From positions 84,056,215 to 84,120,214 of the forward strand of contig NC_133896.1 of the NCBI RefSeq assembly GCF_964199755.1: a stretch of 64,000 nt of DNA. The letters run 5' to 3'. The stretch is from Larus michahellis. Taxonomy: Eukaryota > Chordata > Aves > Charadriiformes > Laridae. The notes below the pieces were generated by a model that saw only the letters and a program-made list of their open reading frames with translations, did no database searches and was not told the DNA's origin. The position numbers and the translations under genes were made by a program. The stretch's first letter is position 1, and each line of letters starts with the position of its first letter. Shown here piece after piece: positions 46,790 through 60,267 of this stretch.

Positions 46790-49700
46790 AAGGAAGGGAA
46801 GAACGGCCCATGAAGCTTTCCATGACAGGAGCTGTGCGAGAACTAGTGCAGAGGAGGATGAGCCACCTTCAGGCTTTGGCTTGGGTGGCAAGGGAGGCAA
46901 TTCCACCCCCCAGACTCCCCCTTCTTTTGCTTTATCACTGCTTTTCTGCTCTCAGACTCTGCTGTGACCCCCGATTCTCCGTTCAGAGAGGGATGGTGGC
47001 AGTGCCACACATGTGGGAAGAGCAGAGCAGGGAAGCACAGCGCCTGCTGTGGGGGGTCTCAAAGCCATGCCTTTTGCTGGGCTTTCAGTTGGCTGTTAGA
47101 GGGCTGGCCTAGGGGCTGTGGGTAAGTCTGACTCTCCCATGTTTTATGTAGTCATTTTACACCCACAGAAATGGGGGAGGAAGCACCAGCAAATCAAGAA
47201 ATCTCCATTTCTTTACACTAGACTTTGCTTGCTTTGCATTATATTCCACGGAGGGAAATTACTGCACAGAGCCGTAAGCAGAGACCTTCAGACCCTCATG
47301 TTTTCAGTACTGCTGCTGATATACAAGACTGGAGGCAGCGAAAGGGACGTTTCGCCTGACTTGAACTATCTAACACTTAGGCATAAAGTCAGTTAATTGT
47401 CTAGGCTCTTTCTGTTGTTAGTAAAAAAGCTAGGCACTGCTAACGGGTGATTCATGCCGCACTATGGTAGATCTGACAGATAGGCACGGTGACTCACCTC
47501 CTAATAACCCTAGTATGCCTCCGCTGGCTGTGGGTTTGCTGAAGACATCTAAATTCCAGGTGGGTAAACTTAGGTGAGATGAATCTTACCTCAGGAATCA
47601 TTTTTTGCTGCCATCTCTCACCTTCCTGTGCAAACACTTTCAGTGAAACATGTGCGGTGACTTGTGAAGAAATAGGCTCTTCAGTATGAAGCAGAACCTC
47701 CGAAATGAATATTGTGAAATGTCAGTGGCTCTACCCACGTACCTATGGCCAGCTTGTAAGGGAGTAACGGTTAGACCTGGAGTTGGCAGCCTGGAGCGTG
47801 TCAGCAGTAGAAAACCACCAGTCCGAGTGCTCGGTTTGTTTTCACCCACAGAGATTCAATTACAGGCTGAGATCTCACTGGTTCCTCTGAAATCCCCAGA
47901 AAAAAAATAAAAAAATTATTTATACCCAAGGAAAATATTTCCCTATCAGAGCAAAGCAGACTGATTAAATGGCCAAACCAACATGAAACAAAAAAACCCC
48001 AAACATTGTAAACAGCACTATTGTTTTGGAGATATCCATCTCTTATTAGAAGAAAAAAATATTTATCTGATAGCATTAAATATAGCCTTTATACATAGGT
48101 GAGGTACTTTTTTCAGACTACCAACAACAGGGAAGATGTCAGATGTGCTGTATTTGCAGATCAAATGCGCAAACATCCTAGATGTGAAGATTTATTCCTA
48201 AATTTCCATTTATTCCAAACTTGAAACTAGCTGGCTGGGTGTCTGTTCAGTAGATTCCAATCTGAGCAATATTACACATGAGTTTTAAAGAGAGCTGAGG
48301 AAAGTTTCTCACATGCATAAATAGTATCTGATTTGATTATTAAGGGTCCTCTCATATTAAACCACTGAGTAGTTGCTTATTTGAACTTGCTCTGTCATTG
48401 GCAGAGAGTTGTCTTTGGAAGTTGAAATTAAATATGTAGAAACTTCTTTAAAAACATTATGCAAATTTGTACTCACAGTACTGTTGTGCCACTGGCAGAT
48501 AATGTGGATTTTGCCAAATGCACGGCACATTACAGGCCTCTAGTGGTAGAAATAAAAATATATATATTAGGATCCATCTCTGTAACAGTTCCTGATGGTA
48601 CTTATTGCAGTCTTACTAAATTGCATAATGCTTTCTGTTTATAGATTTGGCCTGCTAGTTTGCTCACTTGAGGGATATGGAAATTCTGCAAAGCTCAGAG
48701 GTGTCAGTGACAATTTTCTGTTAATCTGAAAACCACAATAAGAAAGTAAACTAGGTTGAAAAAGAGAAAAGTACATAGAGTATGTACGTTTGCTACTACT
48801 CTTGCTCAATTTCAAGGGGTATTTGCAGTGCCCAGACATGGCAGAATGCAAGCCCTCCCTGTGAGTCTGGCAGGTTACAACCATGCCACACCATATATGC
48901 TGAGGCTCAAGCCTTAGCACTGCTTTTTCTGCCAGGTCTGTGCATGCACAGGGGCCTACCAGTACATCTCAAAGCCTGGCCATTGCCCGGTTGGTATCAC
49001 CTCCCTGACAAATTTGAAGGTGTTAGTTGTCCAGAGGCATCCTCCTTTCAGTCCTTGTCAAGGAGCATACCATCCTGCCAGGCTGATCTGGCAGCATTTA
49101 ACACTTTATTTGCCCAGCGCAAATTTATTTGTCTTGCACAAAGTACAAGACAGTGACTAATCAACTCCCAGAAGGTTCTTCGGTGGTTTGTCTTGGGTTT
49201 TTTTGAGAATTACAAATTTTCACTAATATTGAGAATAACACTCTCAAACGTGGCTTCAATTCTAAGAAAAACATGATGTGTGAATTTATACCTCCCAAGG
49301 CTGGACTTCTGTACCGTTTCCACTACCTTCTTTCTTCTCAAGCTTGTGTTCAAAAGGAGCTGAGAACTGCAGGTGAAGAACAGGAAGAGAGATGATTTGG
49401 AGGATGTGAAGGTAATGATTCCTGTGTTTTGGATAGTATTAAGAGGAAAGTGATAATGAAACCTGAAGAAGATTGGAGGTGTTGGGGGAAATTATGTCTG
49501 CTTGGTAGAACAGAGATAGGAATACTTGCACATATTAAATGCTGATGGTAACAAGGCCAGCGGTTGTTATACAGTGTCTCTAAATGGAAGAATTTCAAAA
49601 TTGTGCATAACTGCTAATGAGCTAGTAAGGCTCGCAGGTTGCCTGTAATGAAGTTATCCCTGTTTTATAGGAGTGATACCAAAGAAAGCGTAAAGGTAAA

Positions 49701-52700
49701 CACAGCCCTGCTCACACAGGAATAACTCAGAGCTGTGGGCTGTACTGTGTCCAGTGAACTGGACTGACATGGTATAACCAGGATCTAGGATCTCCAAATG
49801 CTGGTGCATGCCTCAGTCTCAGCATTCTACTATATTTATAAAGGAGTTAATGGTTCATTAAATACTGTTGATAGAAGTACTATATGTAAAAAAAATGAAG
49901 AGTGTCAGAAGAGACTGAAGCTAGATAAACTATTCCACTCTTTTTCCCACTTAGGTGTTCTTTATTGGACAGTGGGATTCATCACTGGTCACTGCATTTT
50001 AGTGAAGTAGGCAAATTTGAGAGGCTTCAGAAGAGAACATACTCGGAAGTGAATACGTTACTGTAAGATGCATCCTCTTGTGCTTGAATTTCTTCAGATC
50101 CTCTTATCTCCACTTATCAGGCAGGGGAGGAAGTATCTACGTTGTTGAAGTTTGTCAGGTAGAGTAAAAAAGAACTTGCTCATCCTTTTATTGCTTTCTT
50201 TTGGTTTTCTCTGTTACACTCCTTTATCCTGTCCAGGGGATGCGTGAGTTTGGTACACAGAGCACCCACATTTCTCAAACATTCCCACTCACGATCCACA
50301 GTGAAATTCTAGTGACATGCAGCCACGAGCTTGGAAACAATCGCTCTTTGTGTTACCTGTTTGTAGCTATGTTTGAAGACAAGTTCAATGTCTTTGGTGG
50401 CTGTCCAGTGAGATGAAATTCGGTGACCTACTGGAAATCATATACAGTTCAGGAAATTCTGTGGGAAAAGGGAAAAGTCCTACCATACTATTAAGTAGTA
50501 CCTAGTTATGATAAAAAACTTCCTTCACTTATCCCAGTAGCCCAGTTGCAGGGCATCCTGCCGTTATTGCTAAGCCAACTCACACCAACGTTTTAAAGAG
50601 ATTGTTTTTGTAGCAGATCCAGCTGCTTAATGTTCCCAAGTACAGAAGAAGAGACTGTCGTGTCTGAGACACGAACAAAGGCTCATGGCTACATGGCAAA
50701 AAAAAAATGCTCAGCTAATAAAATAACTGGCATCAGTCCCTAGTCCACAACTGAGCCCTGGCATCTATGGCTGACTTCCAAGTAGCTCACAGGGAATGAA
50801 TGTTTGCCTGAGATCTACATGGTAGCTCTGATAATCCATTTAACTGATATGTAAGGGACCCAACAGAAGCGATTTCCTGATACTGCCAAGGGGCAGGTTA
50901 TTCTATTAATTTAGGACCACAACTGGTCTATCCTTTTTATGACTAATCAGTGCCTCTCGTGGGAGTGGAAACCTGCTTGCCTCCCCTCCACTGCTGAGTG
51001 AACTCCCTTGATGTATCACCACGTTCCCAGAATGACTGCAAGCACTTAGATGTCACTTTAGGCCCTTCACTCGTCACCTTTTACTGTGGCAGATGTTGTT
51101 TGGCTAAGCTGTTACTCCTGGGGAACAGGGCTGGGCAGACAAGGCTGTGAAATCCCAAAGCGAATCTATTTGTAAGTGGGTTGAGAGCGACCTACTGATG
51201 AATTATGTGGAGGGCGATTATGACACTGCACAAACCAGCCTAATCACTACTTCTGCTGGAAACATGACTTCACTATCAGAATCCTAAATGCATACCTTTG
51301 GATATGCTTTTGCAGGGAGCAGCAGGAAACCTTTAAATCTGTGCTTCTGCCTTACCTACTTAGTATAGAAATGGAACTATTAAATTGGGCTTTAGCACAT
51401 TATTCTAATTTCAGTGCACAATTTCTTTAGTTCAAAGGAAGCCCGTGATCCATGTGAACATTTTTTGCAGAAACAGGTCCTTTTTATTCTATCTGCTTTC
51501 TTTATATCATTCATTTGGGCATTGCTTGCTATACAGTCATTATATCATGTTTTAATTATCTAAATCTCTTCATGACAAAAAGGCTTCCTTGATATGCTAG
51601 GCATGAAGGGAACAAGTTGTACACCATCCACTTTTTTAACGAACAAATGAGACCGAGGTATGTGATCTGCATGCTCAGAAATAGTCTTTCTTTCCAACAT
51701 CAGCATCTGCTTTGTATTGCATTGTATCTCCTGTGGCAGAGATCAGCATTTTCCTCTCAGGAGGGTAGTGGGTTGTCTTCCAATTAGGAGTGTACACTAT
51801 CATTAAGAGTGTGTTTCCTATACTGGAATATAGAAGATTGTGTCCCAAAGCACTGTAAGGCAACAAGGGCAAAACTGCAAGTCCAGGAGCACTTACAATC
51901 CTGACTTGATCAGTTACAAACTTCTTACAGTAGTTAAAATAGGAAGGAAGACTGAAGTATATTGCAGCTTGAGGTACACTGAGCTACCAAAGCAGGATGG
52001 CTAGTCTACATCATCACTCAGGATTTGCCTGATAGCCTGTAAATATGACAAGACCTATGACTATAGGCTAGGTTAACATTCCCTAGTATGTAATGCTATT
52101 GAAGGGCAATGGAAAGCAGGAAGTTTCCCATTGCTGCATACTGCAGCAGGAGGAGAGAGAATTCCTGCATTCCTCTGGCTAATTTGTTGTCACCTTTATG
52201 AGGACTGTACTGGCCAGCAGCAACAGTGACATTAATGATGCTACCCATGAACATATTGTCTTTTATCCGAAGATCTTCCAGCATATGTAAACAGTAATTA
52301 AGCTCCATAACACCTCAGGGAGTCACAAAGGATTCATGTCACTTTTAGGATGCAGCTCTGCAGCTGTTTGACTGCATATGGCCTTACTAGTTATTGATTG
52401 ATTCACCACGAGCCTAAGGAGTCTGCCAAAACTGGAGTCACAACTGCATCCGTTTTCTGCAATAAATGGAGGGGGAATAGCACTTTTTTTCCCCCAGTGA
52501 TCATACACACTGTTTTCATTGCTGTGAAAGCAGTGTATAGAATCCAGCCCAAGTCCTCTCCAGTTAGGAAGTTGCCACTCTTTCAATTTGAAGGAAGGTA
52601 TGATGCCTCAGTAAAGATTTCATGTCACTATGCCTTTTGTTATGAGTTATATTAACTCAAGACAAAGTCTTCTATTTCACATAGGCCATGCATAGATAGA

Positions 52701-53588
52701 CGCTAAGGACGGGCAATAACAAAACTGAAACTTTTTTGCTATTGTAAATATAAGGCAATTTCAGGAATGTGTCTGCTGTATTCCAAACAGTAATTGCATT
52801 AGATGGACAGAGATCGGAACATTATGTACTACCTATTGGCTACACAATCCACCATTAGAAATTGGAAAGTTGAGTTGTTCACTTTCTGACTCCGATAAAT
52901 ATCTGCTCTGTTTGGCTTCCAGAACACCGCGAGCAGATGTACCAGATCATTAAAGGTGGAAAGAGGATTTTGCATCCTCAGTTTTTATTGCTACTATAAG
53001 TACTTTGGTAGTCACTGCATGGGGAATTGGACCCTGCACATCTTGCAATCTGCATGTTAGACACGATCAAGTGCTTTTCAGACATGGGCAGGATAAAGGT
53101 AGGAGTAGGCAAAATGGAAATAGAAAGTAAAGTCGTAAGAGTTAGGGAGACATCCTGGTTTGGCAGTTGCCTGTTGACCACCACATGCCAGCAATTTGCA
53201 GGCATTAGTGTGAAAGATTTGAAGATGAAAAGGAGCGAGACATTTCCATGAGGAGGTTTCTCGAGGTGTAAGGCTGAAACAGAAGGGGATGAAAGCATGG
53301 TGGCATCACAGAGAGATTTAGGTAAGACTAATTTGATGTAGACATCTTTGCAGAGGGAAGATCATATGGGTATCTGCTGGGTGAACAAGAAGAGGTACAG
53401 ATGTCTTAGACTTTCAGAATCCCCATGAGGCTGACAGATGTTGGTATGGCAATTCAGAGCACCTGATTTCAAAACCAGAATACATTTTTTGCTTCTAATG
53501 CCAGTATTTCAACTATGAGAGCAACCTCTTTCCTGTAGTGGGAACCCCAGTCATTTTTAGGTAGCCCACACAAAATCTGTGCACCGTT

Positions 53589-53712
53589 TATACCTCTTGT
53601 CAGCCTCTGAAGTAGCATCTAGTATGACTGGCATGTTTGATCAGGTAGGTCATATCTCTCTTCAGCCTCTGAAGTAGCATCTAGTATGACTGGCATGTTT
53701 GATCAGCTAGGT
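53589..53712. repeat. 62-bp tandem duplication
   Basis: Two adjacent 62-bp units, 53589-53650 and 53651-53712, share a 44-base identical core (from CAGCCTCTGAAGTAGC to GTTTGATCAG). They differ at a handful of bases near their ends. Each carries the same TGATCA and CATCTAGTATGACTGG words. The few differences imply a fairly recent duplication. Confidence 0.92.
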
Positions 53713-55454
53713 GCACATAGTGGAGGAATATCAGAAGGCACGGTACAGGCAGAAAAAATTAAAAAATCCCTTCTCCAATGGCAGTGGATGCTCAGTTGCA
53801 ATTACTATTATGTACTTTCCCTTTGAAAGGAACAGCTGGTCAGAATTAATTTCTCAGTTCACTGCGGTTGGTTGTTTTGTGTGAGAGTGAAATGTAAGAA
53901 CAAAAATTCTTAAAAGAATTGAAACATTCAAGTATTACAAAGAGAGAGGTTTATAAAGGTTTTGTATCCCCTTGATTTCACAGGGGAAAACAAGAAATAG
54001 GGCTCATCATTCCAGATCAGACAGTATGGTGGTGCAACCTGCCCTCCACCTCTCTTGGCCACTTGGTGCTTGGTGTGATTCCCCGTCCCTGGGCCACATA
54101 TCAACCTAGAAGTCAGGCATGAATTGCAAAAGACAAAGGACCAGAGTGTTAAGGCACTCCCTTAACGCACCTGGCTTCTGCTTCCACTATTCCTTAGGAA
54201 CGGTAATGGCAATCAATCACCCCCTGACAGCCTAGTACATCTCTACCTGGATCATGGCCAAAGGGAGGTGATACCAGAACTCCAAGATCTAGCAAGCTCT
54301 GGACTTGCACAACTGATGGAAAGTACCAGAATATTCCATTGTCTGAGTTGGGCTGGAGTAGAAAAATACCTGACGAAAGTCAATTATCTCCCTATAAGTA
54401 GCTATTCTAGAGAGACCCTTTGAGCTCTTCTGGATCACAGCAGGCTGTGATCAGCATCTCTCCTGAGTAGGGATGCTGCTCAGGTGGATACCTGGAGGAT
54501 TAAAATGCCGGGGCAAGTCAACCCTCGAGTCTCAGTTATTGCCTGCTGAGGAATGCTGATGCATTGTGACTACACCAAACTTGAAGATGGAAATTTTAAC
54601 TGTAGGCTAGCCTCTATTTCATCCACCTCTCTATGTACACATTAGCTCTTATGAGCATGGATGTTCTTATACTTTACTGGATCCAAATATCTCTCTGTGC
54701 CTCCGTAAAAAGGGGCACCTGTTGCCTAATTGGAGTCGTCTGTTGCGAAGGGACCTTTGGTCCTAGCAGTTAAAAACTCCTATGTGTGTGTGTGCACGAC
54801 CGCTCAAGTGGTGTGTGTTTGTATGTTTGTGCTCATATGTGTATGTATTGATTTGGGAAACCTTATAGTAAGTTAGTGTGAATCACATCACCAGTCACAG
54901 TCCAACTCTGAAACAATACCGATTCAAGACACAACGAAAGGTCAGTAGATTTTGAGGTGAAAGTCAAAGGTTTCTGAGTTCTCTAGGCCTAGAAGTTGTT
55001 TGGGAATGCACTTTTGGAGACGGGTCTGCTTCAGGCTCCAACAACCAACACTGATGCTTGGTCACAAAAGCACATAATGAGAGAAGATTCTTACCTCAAA
55101 TAACTGGTCAAGTAAGTAGGTAAGACTGACAAAAGGTGGGCATAGAAGCAACAAGGACTCAATTCAGATGCTGACACATAGGTATCTATTGCCTCTGGAG
55201 ATGCCTTAAGATAGCTCTGATATCCATGTGGAGCTCCCAGATATGGCACAGAACCTGCAGGAATCCTTTGCAGGAGCAGCAGGAGATTAGGTGAGGTACC
55301 TTAGGGCACGCTGAATGTCAATAGGTTCCTATGTGTGGGCAGCTGAATCAGTCCTTACAGCTCCCCTAAATATAATAGAAGCTAAATCAGATGTAGATAC
55401 CTATAGGTAGACACCTAAATTTTGTATCATCTTGTAAGATGATTGCCATCTGAA

Positions 55455-55525
55455 ATCAGTTGTCCAAGGTCACAAAGACAATAGCCTCAGAGCCAGAAGC
55501 AGAACCCTGTTCTTGCACCCAGATG
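55455..55525 (-). repeat. MIR-like SINE relic (core side)
   Basis: GTTGTCCAAGGTCACAAAG, then CTCAGAGCCAGAAGCAGAAC and CCTGTTCTTGCACCC, follow the reverse complement of MIR (TTGCCCAAGGTCACACAG, CAGAGCCAGGATT, GAACCC). Very diverged and not contiguous with the next relic, so probably a separate copy. Confidence 0.45.
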
Positions 55526-55579
55526 GGCAGAATATGGCTGATATGGCTGTACACTAACTGCAGGTCACCTTCACCATGA

Positions 55580-55645
55580 TCCTATGAGATAGGCAAGTTT
55601 TCCTTCTATTTTACAGATTTGGAAACTGAGGCATAGGATGACTCT
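55580..55645 (-). repeat. MIR-like SINE relic (3' side)
   Basis: ATCCTATGAGATAGGCAAG, TATTTTACAGATTTGG and GGAAACTGAGGCATAG match in order the reverse complement of the MIR 3' half (CCTATGAGGTAGG, CATTTTACAGATG, GGAAACTGAGGCACAG). The characteristic AAACTGAGGCA word is exact. An L2-type tail is the alternative reading. Confidence 0.6.
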
Positions 55646-58600
55646 TCTGAGATGACAGGGTATGCCTCATATATTGTATGCAGAATAATGAAACTGAAAA
55701 ATCTATGCTGGTAGAATTAAAATGCTGGGGTTTAAGACCATAATTTACGCAAGAGCTGCTGTAATCTTCCAGTCCTCTGCATAGAGACAGGCTGCTCAGT
55801 ACCTCTGCCAAAACCTTTCTTCCTGTAATCTGTGCTAAACCTTCCAAGGTCTGTGCAATTGGTTGCATGGTGTGTAAGTGAGGCAATCAAGAAACAGAAT
55901 CCTTGTGCCAGAAGGAGCTTCTTCCTTCAACTGCTTCACTGTGCATCTTAAGGGCTTCTGTTTGCTTTAAATATATATGGGTTTGGATTTTTCATGCACA
56001 AGACCTTTGTGGACTGGACCCAAATATACTGAAAAGTTTGGTTAGGTTTTCAGAGTGGTTTAATGATGGTTGATTGTCACCTGAAATCACTGTATTTCTC
56101 CAGAAACATATATGAGCTGGTAATTGCATATTAGCAAAACAAACTGAGTCATTCAATTATTATTCTGTAGGAAACTCTATTGCTGTAAAAACACCTATTA
56201 TTATGTTACCCATTGTTGAGAGAATACTCATAAAAACAGCTGTTATTTATTTCTGTTGTTAGCAATTGAAAGTTGATGTGATTGTTAAAGAGCGTGAAGT
56301 AAGGGAGATTACATGAACCTTCCTCAACAAATAAGCTCATGAAGATGCCATTTCAGGAGTTCAGAGCTTTCTTTGGAGGATGGTCTTGCCAAGGAGTAAG
56401 GTAGTGCTTCATCTGCTGGTAGTGTTGACAATCTAATCCTGTCCTTGAACTTCTTATTACTTAGGTACACCCACCCTAGGAGGTATGTTATTCCATAACT
56501 ACCTGTAGACCTTGCTTAGCAAGAGTGCAGCTGTAGATATGAGCTGAATGAGAGATTTGGGTTCCTTCCTGTGCTGTGGCATCTGCAGCTCTGACATTTA
56601 CATCTTTTTGAAGCATTTTTCCAGCTCCAGGACCCTCCATGCTAGATGAAGCTGGTCATGAAAGTGCCACCAGAGATGTATGCTGCAAACTAGTGGCGTA
56701 CATCTTCCTTTGGACTTCATTCCTGATCAGGTGGCATCAGTTTCATACATAAGTTACAAGTAATTTTAAATATCTGCATATAAAACACTGATATGAATAT
56801 CTGCATGCATAAAACACTTGAGAGATTTGGTTCAGTTTAATTGCATATGAGATGAATTTGATGCCATTCGAGTTTTCCAAGGGCCAGGTATATGCAAATT
56901 TTAGAAGGTATCTGGCCACCTCAGATCTTTAAATGTGTGCTGGTAGCTAAGGTTGTGGTGCCTTAACTGGTTAGATATTCTTAGACCCAACTTAAAATTC
57001 CTGCTGCTATTATTTGGTGTTTTGTTGATTTCAGCAGGCTGGCGATATCACTTGAAGGTGTGTTCTGCTACAGAAGAGATCTTGTCTGTCACTGCTTTCA
57101 CTATCACCCCATGCATCCCTGCAGTTTAGAAGCTCATATAGAAAGTCAGTTTGCTTGATTGGTAAACTTAGTCATTTTTTTTCAGGAAGATTTCTTGTTG
57201 CTTATTGGTGTTGTATGAGCGTGGCTTATACCTTTGTAACATTGTGGAAATGAACAGAAATGGGATATCGGATCTGAGACTTTCCTGCCCTATAGGACTT
57301 GGCCTGGATTCAGCGGATAACTGAAGTAATAACATATCAATGGTTCAAAGATCAGATAAGTTAAAAATAGGTCTTAAATTTGGTGAAACAGTTTGATTAA
57401 TAGCAAGAAGCAGTTCTCATTTTTCAAGCAATTTTATCTATATTAAAAGAAACTTTTTAGGTGGGTAAGTAATTTTGATCAAAGAGAGCTAAATTGCTAT
57501 TGCTCACAGCTACAAAGAGCATTGCTACAAGAGATGAGGTTAGAACCCAGTAGGTTTTGGACTTCGACAAAGTACACCTCCTTCATATGAAGTGCCGGTA
57601 GGAAAAGCAAAGCACCCAGGCCTATCAGATCTGATAAGCCTCTGCTGTGGTGTTGAGAGCATATCCATGACGTAGCCTGGATATCCAGATAAAACTGGCC
57701 CACTGCTCCTTGTTTTTTTCAAGTGTTGAAACAGGTTTGTTTTGTTAATTTGTGCTTTTAGTACAGTTTTCTTCGGAAGGAACAGCAATCAGAGGACCAA
57801 ATCACAAAACCTGCATTGTCTAGAAGCTCTCAGAATTGTTTTACTGTTGGTATTTGTTATCGGTAATGATTTTGTGGCAAACACCCATGCTACATGCAGG
57901 AGATGCCCAGCTTTTAAAATAGTTAGAATATGCAATCTTTTAAATTTCTGATTGACTTATTTGAGCTGTCACATATTGTACATAACTGAGTTGCTTATTA
58001 CTGTGGCATCCATGTTCCTGCAATACCCTTTTTTTTTGACAAATCACTGAATGAAAAACCCAATTCACTTTGGCATTCAGAGCTCCCCTGATACTATTTC
58101 AGTGAAGGAGCAATGTTTTTTCTATTGAGTTTTGGCTGAAACTGAAGGCCCCAATGGCTTTTGTGTGTGGTCCCCACAGAGCTGCCCTCACAGTTGTACT
58201 CACATCCATCAAAGGACGCCCATTCTCGGAGTGTAAAAGTACCATGTTACTGATGTCATATCTCCATCTGCCAGCCATGCTAGTGAACACCCGCAACAGT
58301 ACCACTGGGAATACTTCAGGAACAGGGCAGGTTTTAAAAAATGAAATACGGTTCATGTTTGGTTTTTTTTTATCATTTCAGTTCACATGAACAAATAAAA
58401 TACTTTGCCCCAAATGCAATGTGTTTGTGAAAATTCACTTCAGCCAAATGTTTTTCACCAGGGTAAAAAAGTTTGATGGAAAAGTTTGTGTCTGTAATTC
58501 CGAGTCTTATACATCAATTTAAATAGTTCAACAAACATTACTTAAAGTTACCAGACAGGAGTAATAAAATACAGTCCCATCTACAGATAATAGACAGGTA

Positions 58601-59899
58601 GAAAGGGCTGGTCTGATTTATTACCTCCATTGATTCACACAGATAAATAATCAAATCTTTTTAAGGATTTGGGCACCAAAACTTTAGAAATTAAACCTGT
58701 TGGTTAGTGAGCAAGTACAAACTTCAAGAAAGGGCCTTCATAGGAAGCTCTGCAAAAAATGGTATGTTCACTATCATTGTGTCCCTGAACCTGAATCGAC
58801 AATCTGGATCAACAGAAAAAAAAAACCCAATATGTCACCAAAGGTCAGTCAAACCTTATCCTAAACTGGGTTGCCCTTCTGAGGCCCCCACCCCTACAAC
58901 GCAAAGCCTACACCCTAAATAACCTTTTCCAAAAGTATCTGTTTAATTTCTTTCATAGTTGCCACAAGCCATGGAAACACAGTAGTTGTCCATCAGCATC
59001 AACAAGTGATGTGTTTCAACGAAAAACTACCACCACGTGGCATGTCTAATTATCCTGCTTTCAAAAGCTGATCTTTGGCATTTTGCCCTTCAACAGTATT
59101 TGTGATGTATCTAGTGACAGACACAACGCAGTGGTACACGGCATGACGCTACCCTCTTTTTTTCAGAGTTCTGCTAGTAAAATGTGCCCACTGGGAAAAT
59201 AAGAGGGCGTATCTACGCTGCAGGTGCAGGTGCACTTCAGGTGACCAAGCAGAACCCCATCATGTGGCTTTGCATTATTTCCTGGTGGGATGGGGCCCAG
59301 GTGCTGGTTCTGCGTTGGTACCTCCACGTGGGACTGACTCACATGCACTGCAATTACTGACTTGAGCCACTGCCGACTAAGGCTCTCTGTGTTTTTCCTT
59401 GATATGGTTGCTGGAGATCACGAAGGGGGAGACTGTCAAACTCCTCACGATTTTTTCATATATCTTTAAAAACAGTAAACGTGACTCCCCTAGAGACAGA
59501 GGCTGGATACGGAGGGGTGACTCCAGCTGACTGTGCTCTGCCCTCCCAGAGTGAGTGAGTGGATGGGTGTTCCCACCATTCTCTGCTCCCTCATTTTATG
59601 GTTTGGACTTACTTTGAATGCACAAAAGGCTCATTGACAGCCCCTTGTGATGGGCTGAAGGAGTGCTCCAAACAGACTGTTTTCCAGGGTCTTGTCCAGG
59701 CATGATTCCTCATCTTTTACTATTTGAAACGCTGTCATGGCATGTCCTGAAGAAAACTGCAGAAGAAATGCTGGCCTGGCTCCCACTTGGCCAGGCTCCC
59801 AAGCGTGACACTAAAGGTCAGTGGTTCACTCCTGGGGAATCCCAGTCCTCTTCCGCATTCGTTTTCCTCCTCTTTCCGGTCCCCTAATCTGATAAATCA
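55646..59899. other. Intergenic region upstream of the elongase gene
   Basis: No supported exon. An A/T-rich part at 56080-56330, with runs of TTATTATT and TAAAAAC, might be regulatory but shows nothing specific. A minus-strand frame at 58099-58356 followed by a GTGAGT donor-like word was considered and not accepted. Confidence 0.5.
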
Positions 59900-60267
59900 T
59901 GTGGGGAGAGGCAAGAGAGGGAGGGGGAGGAGTATGTGATGTAACCTCCACTCCGGCAAAGTTACGAGACAACACCACGGTGCCTGCAGCTCGCCGCGGT
60001 TTTACCAGTGGGTACTGCTGGGAGACCCTGAATCGTGCTTAAGAGGTGTGAAGACCCACCACCCCTGCGTGAGACCCAGCAGGTGACGTACTCACCTCAC
60101 CTGCAGAGAAGAAAGCCGAGGAGAAAGGCGCCTGCTTTTTTGAAGCTGCTTAATTGCAGCTTCTTGTTTTGCTGCCTGCCACATGCAGCCGGAGTGAGAG
60201 AAGCAGCGGCTGCGTGCTGAGGACGCCCCTGAAGAAAGGGAGGCGCGAAGCCAGCTGCACTGCTGGG
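59900..60267 (+). promoter_or_regulatory. Probable promoter and noncoding first exon of the elongase gene
   Basis: G/C and CpG content rise here relative to the flanks. A GGGAGGGGGAGGAG tract (about 59918-59931) resembles an Sp1-type site, and GGTGACGTACTC (about 60082-60093) holds a CRE-like TGACGT. A perfect 8-bp hairpin GAAGCTGC/GCAGCTTC spans 60142-60163. The stretch ends at a strong donor, CTGGG|GTAAGT, with the last exonic base at 60267. The next good acceptor (TTTCTTTCCAG|AA) lies directly before the coding ATG exon. I infer a 5' UTR exon ending at 60267. Its start cannot be fixed and no TATA box is obvious. Confidence 0.55.

Larger units (their letters stand above)
44259..55454. other. 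Long gene-free stretch
   Basis: Eleven kilobases with no supported exon. It holds the (TTTG)n run at 44577-44619, a G-rich run at 46771-46789, a short TA repeat near 48558, the 62-bp tandem duplication at 53589-53712 and a (TG)-rich patch at about 54783-54845. Several 90-124 codon frames (for example 46810-47112 and 48782-49156) lack any recognisable motif. Confidence 0.5.

Noticed and set aside
49650..49720. Possible further MIR-like relic
   Set aside because: CTGTTTTATAGGAG is similar, but the AAACTGAGGC word and following order are absent.
58099..58356. Minus-strand frame with a GTGAGT donor-like word, possible exon of a neighbouring gene
   Set aside because: The encoded segment (for example GRWRYDISNMVLLHS) matches no family I know. 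A convincing acceptor is missing and no partner exon is seen.
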